Below, piece after piece: positions 24,831 through 32,842 of a stretch of 57,752 nucleotides of DNA; positions within the stretch are counted from its first letter, which is position 1; every line of letters begins with the position of its first letter. This DNA comes from Clostridiales bacterium GWD2_32_19 (GTDB lineage Bacteria > Bacillota > Clostridia > Lachnospirales > UBA12420): contig MGOU01000033.1 in the NCBI GenBank assembly GCA_001795385.1, positions 1 through 57,752 on the forward strand. The letters are read 5' to 3'. The notes beneath the pieces are model-generated. The model worked only from the letters and a program-made list of their open reading frames with translations, made no database searches and was not told the origin of the DNA. Position numbers and translations under genes: made by a program.

Positions 24831-26024
24831 TTATTCTCCATTCATCCTCATCTTAAAATCATTTATAAGATCTCCTTCTTTTACTAATTTACCCATGCCA
24901 TTTTTATCAAAATTATATACATACAATTTATTTAACGCTATTTCTCCATTTTCAAATCCTTTTATTTCTGATATTTCTAGGACTCGCCTTGATTTATCTT
25001 TTAACTTCGCAATATGAATTATTATATCTATAGCCGATGTTATTTGTTGTTTTATGGCTACGCTGGGCATCTCTACACCCATAAGAACCATGGTTTCTAA
25101 TCTTGTTAGTGCGTCCCGTGTGGAGTTTGCGTGCCCTGTTGAAAGTGAGCCGTCATGACCAGTATTCATAGCTTGCAACATATCAAGTGTTTCCGACCCT
25201 CTTACTTCACCTACTATTATCCTATCAGGTCTCATTCTAAGGCTCGTCTTTATCAAATCTTTTATTGTTATTTCACCTTTTCCTTCTATGTTTTTGTTCC
25301 TCGTTTCTAGCCTTACAAGATTATCTATCCCATTTATTCTAAGTTCTGCAGAATCTTCTATCGTTATTATTCTTTCATCCTTAGGTATAAAATCAGATAG
25401 TGTATTTAAAAATGTAGTTTTACCACTGCTCGTACCACCTGATATAAATATATTGTACCTTGCCTTTACTAGTTTTTCTAAAAAACTTGCAGATTCCTCA
25501 GTAATTGTGTTCATCTTAATAAGATTTTCTACTGTAATCCCTTTTTTTGCAAATTTCCTTATCGTTAATATTGGACCATTTAGAGTTATAGGTGGCATTA
25601 CTACACTCACTCTCGAACCATCTTCTAGTCTTGCATCAACGATAGGATTTGCTTCGTTTACTACCCTATTTACATTTGACACAATTTTTTGTATGATGTG
25701 CTCTAGTTTCTCTTCATCTTCAAAATTAATGTCCACCTTTTTAATAATCATGTCCTTTTCTATAAAACAACTTTCAATTCCATTTATCATTATTTCTGAT
25801 ATTTCTGGATCTTCTATATAGGGTTGTAAAACATCAAGTTTTTTTAAAGAATTATATATCTGCTCTACAATCTTTGATTTTTCTTCAGCTTTTATATAAA
25901 CTACCTTGCTTTTTTCAAAAACCCTATCTTTTATTATTTCGATTATTTGCACTTCATCTAGACTCATGTTATTATCAAGCATTTGTGATACTTCGTATTT
26001 TATATTACTTACTATCTCTGTCAT
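24831..26024 (-). CDS. cpaF: CpaF/TadA-type pilus motor ATPase, first Tad set
   Basis: 397 aa, a normal length for the family. Motifs: Walker A ISGGTSSGKTT (194-204), IEDSAELRI (Asp box), RPDRIIVGEVRGSETLD (Walker B) and STGHANSTRDAL (His box with THAN-like GHAN). An N-terminal helical domain (30-95) precedes a substrate-binding segment (DARLEDGSRVSVVMPPI). The stop of tadZ overlaps its ATG (ATGA). This is the canonical motor for Flp pilus assembly at the inner face of the membrane. Confidence 0.92.
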   Translation of the reverse strand: MTEIVSNIKYEVSQMLDNNMSLDEVQIIEIIKDRVFEKSKVVYIKAEEKSKIVEQIYNSLKKLDVLQPYIEDPEISEIMINGIESCFIEKDMIIKKVDINFEDEEKLEHIIQKIVSNVNRVVNEANPIVDARLEDGSRVSVVMPPITLNGPILTIRKFAKKGITVENLIKMNTITEESASFLEKLVKARYNIFISGGTSSGKTTFLNTLSDFIPKDERIITIEDSAELRINGIDNLVRLETRNKNIEGKGEITIKDLIKTSLRMRPDRIIVGEVRGSETLDMLQAMNTGHDGSLSTGHANSTRDALTRLETMVLMGVEMPSVAIKQQITSAIDIIIHIAKLKDKSRRVLEISEIKGFENGEIALNKLYVYNFDKNGMGKLVKEGDLINDFKMRMNGE

Positions 26025-26971
26025 ACTTTGCTACCTTCATTTTCAAATAGCTCAGCAAGCTGTGCCTTTTCGGAAAAAAACGCCATCCCTTTCAGCAATT
26101 CCCTAGTTATATGATCCTGTTCTAAGTTTTTCTTAAACTTATCCACTTTTTCTTGATTAATCGCGTTATAAATCATAACACTTTTATCAACTTGTCCCAG
26201 CACTTTGCGAGTCACTAATCCAAAATCTAGTGCAAGTTCAAGTACGATACAATCATATTCTATCAATTCACACAAACTACTTACAATTTTATTTACTTCC
26301 TCCGAAGTTAAGTCATAATATTCTAAAAAGTTTTGAAACGGCGCGATGAAATCTATATTACTTTGCTTATCTTTAGTTATATATTGTCTAATTTTTTCAA
26401 TGCTTTCTTTGTCTTTTAATTCGAACAATATATTTGACAATCCCTTATTACTAGATTGATTGTATAATTCAACTAATGCAAAAGAATCCAATGATACATA
26501 TAACACCTTTTTACCTTTTTGCACATAACTCTTGCATATGTTCATAGCTGCTTCTGTCTTTAATTGATTATCACATACAGAACATACTGCATATATATTA
26601 TTTTTTTTACTATCACTTTGCATAATATTATTAGGATTTGTGTAATAACATTCAAATATCATATCTATAATTGTTTTTCCTGACTGATACTTGAAGATAC
26701 AATCATAATTTATTAATTCATCCTTCATAACTTTTTCAGATAATATCACATAATTCTTAACTCTCATTAAAACTTTTTCGCTAATAAAACTCACATCTAC
26801 AACAAGTATGTCTATTTTGCTACCATTGCTTACTACATAATTTTCGAGTAACTCTTTATTGCTAAAGGATGCCACCTGAATTCGTTCATTTTCATTTTCC
26901 ATTATGTATTCTACAAGTGCTTCTCTATATTCTTTGTCTATATCTGCAACAACTATATTCAATCTATTCAT
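26021..26971 (-). CDS. TadZ/CpaE-like protein: receiver-like domain plus degenerate ParA fold
   Basis: 316 aa. Residues 1-110 look like a receiver domain (NIVVADIDKEYREALVEYI, DILVVDVSF), and 125-300 like a ParA fold. The P-loop is reduced to YAVCSVCDNQLKTEAA, with no GKGG...GKT, although KKVLYVSLDS and YDCIVLELAL keep the fold strands. This matches TadZ proteins with atypical Walker boxes that localise the pilus apparatus. A TAGGAGG ribosome site precedes the ATG. It is the first gene of the Tad chain. Confidence 0.7.
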   Translation of the reverse strand: MNRLNIVVADIDKEYREALVEYIMENENERIQVASFSNKELLENYVVSNGSKIDILVVDVSFISEKVLMRVKNYVILSEKVMKDELINYDCIFKYQSGKTIIDMIFECYYTNPNNIMQSDSKKNNIYAVCSVCDNQLKTEAAMNICKSYVQKGKKVLYVSLDSFALVELYNQSSNKGLSNILFELKDKESIEKIRQYITKDKQSNIDFIAPFQNFLEYYDLTSEEVNKIVSSLCELIEYDCIVLELALDFGLVTRKVLGQVDKSVMIYNAINQEKVDKFKKNLEQDHITRELLKGMAFFSEKAQLAELFENEGSKV

Positions 26972-27354
26972 ATTATACCTCCTATAATAAGTTTACTCAT
27001 AAAAGTCGTAATTGTTCATGCCACTTTATCACAAAATATTACACAATTCTATAAAGTTCGAATTAAGTGTATGTTTTCGTAAGTAAACAGTATATCCTTT
27101 CCTATATATTACCGTTCGTTATGAAAATGATGCATTTAACTCCATCTTCTAATTTTTACTTATACCAATGTACTCTTAAACAAAATATGATGTCTTTGCC
27201 AACATTATGTCTTTTTTTTGTATATTATGTAATACATTAGGGACACTTTCATAATCCAAAATGTATTTTATTTTTTTCCTCAAATATACTTTATTTTGAT
27301 GTGAATATTTGATATAATAGATACCAACAGCTATAAAATAGGAGGATGTAAAAT
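26972..27354. other. Divergent intergenic region between tadZ and PBP1A
   Basis: This 383-bp gap separates the minus-strand Tad operon from the plus-strand PBP1A gene. On the plus side I see an extended -10 promoter and ribosome site. On the minus side I find a good ribosome site but no convincing -35/-10 pair for the long Tad transcript. I see no RNA gene or repeat in it. Confidence 0.6.
27310..27318 (+). promoter_or_regulatory. Extended -10 promoter of PBP1A
   Basis: TGATATAAT (TG at 27310-27311, TATAAT at 27313-27318) lies 36 bp upstream of the ATG. The -35 region is poor, fitting an extended -10 promoter. AGGAGG (27340-27345) follows at good spacing. Confidence 0.6.
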
Positions 27355-29961
27355 ATGGTTAATAATGAGTATTCCAATAGAAAAATTAAACGTGTTAAAA
27401 AGGGAAAACTATTCTTTTCTATCACTATTGTACTTTTGTTTCTTGTCTTTTTTGCTATCTTAGGAGGAGTGGGAGGTTATATAGTTTATGTTATAAATAC
27501 TTCGCCTAACATAGATTCTATTATGGTTGCACCAAAAGGTTATACCACTATATTATATGATAACAATAAAGGTAATGAGGTTTATCGCCTTCATGGTGAC
27601 CAAAATAGAATCTATGCTGGGTTGGATAAAATACCCGTATACTTGCAGAACGCTTTTATTTCTATAGAAGATGAACGATTCTATGACCATCACGGCATAG
27701 ACTATAAAGGTATAGTAAGAGCAGTCTGGACCAATATAACAAAAGTATCTTTATCAGAGGGTGCTAGTACCATTACCCAACAGTTAATTCGTAACAACAT
27801 GCTTACTCTGGATAAGAAATTTGATCGTAAAATAAGAGAGCAATATTTGGCTCTTACATTAGAAAAAGAGTTGGAAAAAGATGTGATTTTAGAATTGTAC
27901 CTAAATACAATAAATCTTGGCAGTAGCAATTGTTATGGTGTTCAAGCTGCTGCTAACAGATATTTCAATAAAGATGTATCTGCCCTTTCTCTTTCAGAAT
28001 CTACAGTCATAGCAGGTATAACCAAAAATCCTACATATTATGACCCTACTCGTAATCCTGAAAATACTAAGAAAAGGCAACATATTATCCTTAAGAAAAT
28101 GCTTGACCTGAAAAAGATTTCAAAAGAGGAATATGACAAAGCATTAGCAGATGATGTATTTTCACGAATCGCAAACTATGCTCAAGTTAATAAACAAAAA
28201 AACGCCTATACGAGTTACTTTGTTGACGAGGTTATTCGCGAAGTAAAGAAAGACTTAGTTGCTGAAAAAGGATTAAATGAAAATCAAGCAATAAATTTAA
28301 TTTATGGTGGCGGACTTAGTATATACACAACAGTAGACCAAAATATGCAAACAATTCTTGAAGAAGAATATGTAAATGAAAAGAACTTCCCAAAATCAGG
28401 TACTAAATATGAGCTAGTTTACGCCCTTTCTACTAAGAATAAATCAACTAAAAAAGTTAGTCATTACGAAAAACGTGTTATTATAAAAAGCACTAGCGTA
28501 GTAGACAAAACTATAGAAGACTTCAAATCTGAATTAATGAAAGATGATGATGAGATTGTTAAAGATAGCCACTATCTTGTACCACAGCCTCAATCAGCTA
28601 TGGTTATTACAGAACAAAGTACCGGACATGTAAAAGCCATAGTTGGTGGTAGAGGTGAAAAAAATATGAGTAGAGATTTAGACAGAGCAACACAAAGCTT
28701 ACGTCAGCCTGGCTCTACATTTAAGGTTCTTGCTTCATTCGCTCCTGCTCTTGACTCTGGCAAATATACCCTTGCTTCTATTGTAGATGATATACCATAT
28801 CATCTGGGGCAGGCTTATCAATACAAGGAATATAAAAACTGGTATAGCAATCAAGATTTTGCATACAGAGGACTATCAACTATTCGTGAAGGAATAAGAG
28901 ATTCAATGAATATAGTTGCAGTAAAGACCTTGATGGATATAGGTATAACAAAATCATTTAACTATCTTAAAGTCTTTGGCTTTACAACATTAGTGGATAA
29001 AGAAATAATAAATAAGAAAACTTACACGGATAAGTCGCCTGGTGTTGCATTAGGTGGACTCACAAAAGGTGTCTCACTTCTTGAATTAACAACAGGATAT
29101 GCTACCATAGCAAACGGAGGCACATACATTGAACCCATCTTTTACACCAAGGTTCTAGATCATAACGGTAATGTTCTTCTTGAAGAACATCAAGTAAAAA
29201 GAAAAGTTTTAAAACCATCTACTTGTTATTTATTAACAAGTGCCATGAAAGATGTTATGACTTCCGGTACAGGAACTGCTGCAAATTTCAGAAGTAATAA
29301 TATTCCTGTTGCAGGTAAAACAGGTACTACATCTGATAACAAAGACATATTATTTGTAGGCTACACGCCTTACTATACTGCAGGTATATGGGCTGGATAC
29401 GATAAACCCGAAACATTACCAAGTGGTGCAACTAGTTTTCATAAGACACTTTGGTCTAAAGTAATGGGACGTATTCATGCAAAACTCCGTACTAAAGATT
29501 TTAAGCAGCCTTCAAATATAGTGACCGCGAGTATATGTACTGAATCAGGAAAACTAGCTGTCTCTGGCTTATGTACTCATGATCCTCGTGGTTCTACAGT
29601 GAGAAATGAATATTTCGTACAAGGAACACAACCTACAACGAAATGTAATGTTCATCAAAAAGTTCTAATAAACTCATCAAATGGGAAACTTGCGACTTCC
29701 GATACACCATCAGAACTAAGTGTTGAAAAAGTATTTATAAAAAGACCAGCTACATCTACTTATTCTGCTAGTGCTAGAGGTAGGATTAAAGACTCAAAAT
29801 ATGAAATTCCAAAACTTGTATCTGATATTCCAATCACGCCCGATACAGTGGAACAAACTAACACTCAAACTAAACCTGTATCCACAGCTCCAGAAGATAC
29901 AACAGATTCTGATTTAGATACTATCCCGCATGAAACCGAAACTACTGCGGCTGAGGAATAA
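27355..29961 (+). CDS. Class A penicillin-binding protein (PBP1A family)
   Basis: 868 aa bifunctional peptidoglycan synthase. One membrane helix (about 19-48) anchors it. The GT51 glycosyltransferase domain has IEDERFYDHHG (about residue 103) and EGASTITQQLIRN. The transpeptidase has the catalytic S454-T-F-K457, the S517-M-N motif and K655-T-G. The C-terminal 60 residues are Thr/Pro/Glu-rich and disordered, as in many clostridial PBP1A proteins. It is monocistronic, with its own promoter and a strong terminator directly after the stop. Nothing is missing from the active sites. Confidence 0.95.
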   Translation: MVNNEYSNRKIKRVKKGKLFFSITIVLLFLVFFAILGGVGGYIVYVINTSPNIDSIMVAPKGYTTILYDNNKGNEVYRLHGDQNRIYAGLDKIPVYLQNAFISIEDERFYDHHGIDYKGIVRAVWTNITKVSLSEGASTITQQLIRNNMLTLDKKFDRKIREQYLALTLEKELEKDVILELYLNTINLGSSNCYGVQAAANRYFNKDVSALSLSESTVIAGITKNPTYYDPTRNPENTKKRQHIILKKMLDLKKISKEEYDKALADDVFSRIANYAQVNKQKNAYTSYFVDEVIREVKKDLVAEKGLNENQAINLIYGGGLSIYTTVDQNMQTILEEEYVNEKNFPKSGTKYELVYALSTKNKSTKKVSHYEKRVIIKSTSVVDKTIEDFKSELMKDDDEIVKDSHYLVPQPQSAMVITEQSTGHVKAIVGGRGEKNMSRDLDRATQSLRQPGSTFKVLASFAPALDSGKYTLASIVDDIPYHLGQAYQYKEYKNWYSNQDFAYRGLSTIREGIRDSMNIVAVKTLMDIGITKSFNYLKVFGFTTLVDKEIINKKTYTDKSPGVALGGLTKGVSLLELTTGYATIANGGTYIEPIFYTKVLDHNGNVLLEEHQVKRKVLKPSTCYLLTSAMKDVMTSGTGTAANFRSNNIPVAGKTGTTSDNKDILFVGYTPYYTAGIWAGYDKPETLPSGATSFHKTLWSKVMGRIHAKLRTKDFKQPSNIVTASICTESGKLAVSGLCTHDPRGSTVRNEYFVQGTQPTTKCNVHQKVLINSSNGKLATSDTPSELSVEKVFIKRPATSTYSASARGRIKDSKYEIPKLVSDIPITPDTVEQTNTQTKPVSTAPEDTTDSDLDTIPHETETTAAEE

Positions 29962-30005
29962 ACGACAAAAAAGATACTTCGAGTGAAGTATCTTTTTTGT
30001 CGTTT
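29960..30005 (+). terminator. Strong terminator after PBP1A
   Basis: A 21-bp perfect stem with a GAGT loop begins at the stop codon; the descending arm contains TCTTTTTTGTCGTTT. The long A/T stretches on both arms would let it act in both directions, towards the converging sensor gene as well. Confidence 0.85.
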
Positions 30006-30046
30006 AAAGTTGTTGACATATATCAATCTATCCTATAATAAATAAT

Positions 30047-30210
30047 GAATCTCCCCGCGGCAAGCCGACGGGGTATCATGTTGTCATTGCGAGCGTTTTT
30101 TGCGAAGCAATCTCATCTTTCAAAAACGAGATTGCTTCGTCGAAAGAACCTCCTCGCAATGACAAGAACGCGGCAAGCCGACGGGGAATTAAACCCAAAG
30201 AAATTAAAAT
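30047..30210. repeat. Dispersed hairpin repeat, copy A
   Basis: The core runs from TTGTCATTGCGAG to CTCGCAATGACAAG with a further stem AATCTC...GAGATT inside. It is flanked on both sides by CGGCAAGCCGACGGGG and ends with AATTAAACCCA. Near-identical copies are at 31961-32090, 38167-38392 and 54070-54233, all in this orientation. A TTGACA/TATAAT pair with 15-bp spacing lies just upstream (30013-30039). Small open frames here are by-products of the repeat. Confidence 0.9.
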
Positions 30211-30296
30211 GTTTATACAATGGGTGACTCTCGAATAGCTAAGTTTGCGAGTAAATCTCCACTCCCCTTCTAGGTCCAGGATTTTCAAAACATAAA

Positions 30297-30325
30297 TAAA
30301 AAAGCTTCGTTACCGAAGTTTTTTA
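30297..30325 (-). terminator. Terminator of the GAF/PAS gene
   Basis: On the minus strand ACTTCGGTAACGAAG is followed by CTTTTTTATTTATG, immediately after the stop codon at 30323. It is a compact hairpin with a clear T-tract. Confidence 0.8.
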
Positions 30326-31858
30326 TTCCCTTATAAAGACAACTACCCCTTTTACAAACCCTTCATTATCTTTTATCGTTTCTGCCTCTATATCTATATA
30401 TCTAGTCCCTTGGTCTTTTATATTTATATTTGTTTTCCAGTTTATTTTTATATCTTCTTTCATTATTACTTTTATTTTTTCTTCTATCTCAAATTCATTT
30501 TCAAATATCTTTGCTACATATTTTCCTGAATAATCAAATCTTTGATAATTTGTTATTTGTAACAACTTATCATTCATATCTTGTATGATACCTGCAGTAT
30601 CTATAAGTATTATAGCTCTATCAAATGATTCCATCATCTTGTTTTTAAATAATTTTTCGTTCATTAATGCTTGTTCCATTGATTTTATTGATGTTATGTC
30701 TTTTATGATATTTGTAAACCCAATTACTTGTTTACTATTATCATATATTGGTGTAATTATTGTATCAGCAAAATATCTTTCCCCACTTTTTTTATTTCTC
30801 CATCCGTACTCTAGATATTCTCCATCTTTCTCTGCTATCTTGAAATCTCTTACTGCTTTTCCATTTTCTCTATCTTTCTCCGAATAATTTATAGCAATAT
30901 TTCTCCCAATCATTTCATCTGCCGAGTAGCCGTTTATTATCTCTGCTCCCCTATTCCACGTGGTTATTATTCCGTTTTTAGTAGTAGATATTATAGAATA
31001 ATCTTTTATACTATTTATTACATTGTTCAAAAACTCTGTTCTTTCAATTACTTTATTTTCTAAGTCATTGTTCATGTTTTGAATTATATCATTTTGAAAT
31101 TTAAGTTCCTTTGACAACATCTGAGTACGCTCATATGCCATTGCATTCGTTATCCCTATTCCTAGATAGCTCCTTATCCCTTTTAAAATGATAATATGAT
31201 CCTCACTATATCCATAAATACTTGCAAGTACCAATATCCCATCAAGTCTTTCTCCAGTAATTACAGGCACCAATATCAGATTTTTAGGTTTTATTTTACC
31301 TATAAATGTTCTGGATAAATAAATCGAATCATCAGGTATGTCAGAAATTATTTTTATCTTTTTCGTTTGTGCAACTTGCCCAACTAATCCTTCTCCAATA
31401 TCTATGTCAAACTCATTATATATATTTTTTGAAAATCCAATTGATGATTTTATTTCTAGCTTGTTTGTAACATCATTGTGTATATAAAATGCTCCCCATT
31501 GGCTTGATGATGCTTCCATAACTTTATTTAAAAATTCATTTAAAAGATTTTTAAGCTCAATATTTACCGCAAGCGTTTGGGCCATCTCGAATATCATTTC
31601 TTTTGTTTTATTTTTCTCGTTTATTGTTATCTCAAGCTTCCTTAACGCATTGTATACAGGATTTAAATTCTTATTAGTGTCTTTTGTACTTACTTGTTTA
31701 TCATCAGTAATCTTATCTATTTCTCTTGAAATTCTAATTAATCCTCTTTTAATTTCCTTCTTGAATCTATACGAAACATACAAATAAACCAGCGCCGCTA
31801 TAAGCAAGCACAAAGCAAGTATATCTAACATATTTACACTTATCGCTATTGGTCTCAT
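30323..31858 (-). CDS. Membrane-anchored GAF-PAS-PAS sensor without output domain
   Basis: 511 aa. One N-terminal membrane helix (10-29) is followed by a coiled segment, a GAF domain (about 90-240; LLNEFLNKVMEASSSQWGAF and GEGLVGQVAQTKKIKIISDI), a coiled linker (about 245-275) and a PAS domain (about 278-395; IITTWNRGAEIINGYSADEM) with a PAC tail. A second PAS follows (about 400-510; ILIDTAGIIQDMNDKLLQIT). No histidine kinase, GGDEF, EAL or methyl-accepting region follows, so it must signal through a partner or act as a scaffold. AGGGGTGG precedes the ATG. It sits where minD/minE would be expected after minC, but is not obviously part of that operon. Confidence 0.8.
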   Translation of the reverse strand: MRPIAISVNMLDILALCLLIAALVYLYVSYRFKKEIKRGLIRISREIDKITDDKQVSTKDTNKNLNPVYNALRKLEITINEKNKTKEMIFEMAQTLAVNIELKNLLNEFLNKVMEASSSQWGAFYIHNDVTNKLEIKSSIGFSKNIYNEFDIDIGEGLVGQVAQTKKIKIISDIPDDSIYLSRTFIGKIKPKNLILVPVITGERLDGILVLASIYGYSEDHIIILKGIRSYLGIGITNAMAYERTQMLSKELKFQNDIIQNMNNDLENKVIERTEFLNNVINSIKDYSIISTTKNGIITTWNRGAEIINGYSADEMIGRNIAINYSEKDRENGKAVRDFKIAEKDGEYLEYGWRNKKSGERYFADTIITPIYDNSKQVIGFTNIIKDITSIKSMEQALMNEKLFKNKMMESFDRAIILIDTAGIIQDMNDKLLQITNYQRFDYSGKYVAKIFENEFEIEEKIKVIMKEDIKINWKTNINIKDQGTRYIDIEAETIKDNEGFVKGVVVFIRE

Positions 31859-31960
31859 AAGATTCCACCCCTGTTATAATGGTAGTGTAAAATATTCATA
31901 GTACTAAATAATACACTATCCCTTTTTATTCAATATATTTTATCAGTATTATCTTCCCCT

Positions 31961-32090
31961 CCCTGTCATTGCGAGCGTTTTTTGCGAAGCAATCTCATCT
32001 TTCAAAAACGAGATTGCTTCGTCGAAAGAACCTCCTCGCAATGACAAGAACGCGGCAAGCCGACAGGGAACTAAACCCAAAAAGATTAAT
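31961..32090. repeat. Dispersed hairpin repeat, copy B (shorter left flank)
   Basis: It has the same core as copy A with the left CGGCAAGCCGACGGGG flank missing; the right flank reads CGGCAAGCCGACAGGG followed by AACTAAACCCA. It fills the gap between minC and the GAF/PAS gene. Confidence 0.88.
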
Positions 32091-32113
32091 GGTTACGCTC
32101 CGCTCCCGATTTA

Positions 32114-32773
32114 TCATAAGTTGTTGAGCACTTTTCCATCTATCGGTTCGATGTATATTGTATCTTCATCTATATACGCTAGTTCTGCAACTACTTCAGT
32201 TTTTTTATCCTTTTTATCTGCCGCTCTACCTATTATGTCACCTATCCTTAGTTGTACTGGATTCATTTTTAGTGCCGCTACAAAAGCTTTGTCACCTTTA
32301 CAACCAGCATGCACTATCCCTTTAAGAGCTCCTAATATTATTATGTTTCCTGTTGCTGTTACCTCAGATCCTGGATTTACATCTCCTAGTATTACTATAC
32401 TGCCGTCATATACTACCTTTTGACCAGAACGCAAGGTTCCTTTGTGAAATTTTGTATTTATTTCTCCAAATCCATTTTCAAAATTCAATAAATTATTATT
32501 TTTTATCTTTTCTTCTTTATTTAATTTCTTTATATATTCAATATTAAGATTTATTTTACTAGATATTATGGCAATCAATTCTTTTTCCTCACTATTACTT
32601 AATTCCCTTCCATCTAAAAATATGCTGCTTTTTACCCCTCCAAAGAAATCTTTTGCATCAGAAATCTTTTTTTCAAGTTGTTCCTTTATTATATCAAAAC
32701 TTACTGTATTGTCAAGCAAAACAATTATACCATCCTTCGTTCCTTTAAATAATACACTATTCTCTTTTTTCAT
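32114..32773 (-). CDS. minC: Septum site-determining protein MinC
   Basis: 219 aa from the preferred start. The N-terminal domain (FKGTKDGIIVLLDN) inhibits FtsZ assembly. The C-terminal right-handed beta-helix (about 115-215) has GTLRSGQKVVYDGSIVILGD, VNPGSEVTATGNIIILG and GIVHAGCKGD, the MinD-binding and dimerising part. The ATG at 32773 is 9 nt after AAGGA; an ATG 18 nt upstream has no such site. It follows PBP2 by about 70 bp in the mre operon. minD and minE, which normally come next in Clostridia, are absent here; a repeat element and an unrelated gene follow. Confidence 0.92.
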   Translation of the reverse strand: MKKENSVLFKGTKDGIIVLLDNTVSFDIIKEQLEKKISDAKDFFGGVKSSIFLDGRELSNSEEKELIAIISSKINLNIEYIKKLNKEEKIKNNNLLNFENGFGEINTKFHKGTLRSGQKVVYDGSIVILGDVNPGSEVTATGNIIILGALKGIVHAGCKGDKAFVAALKMNPVQLRIGDIIGRAADKKDKKTEVVAELAYIDEDTIYIEPIDGKVLNNL

Positions 32774-32842
32774 CAGTTTTATTCCTTTCATTTAAGATGT
32801 GTGATTCTTTGCAATAAAAATACTTAACAAACTCCATTTTAT

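Noticed and set aside
26972-27354. A promoter for the Tad operon
   Set aside because: Several AT-rich hexamers exist, but no pair on the minus strand has acceptable sequence and 16-18 bp spacing.
30045-30288. Two short ORFs on opposite strands
   Set aside because: Both lie entirely across repeat copy A; they arise because the repeat happens to be open in several frames.
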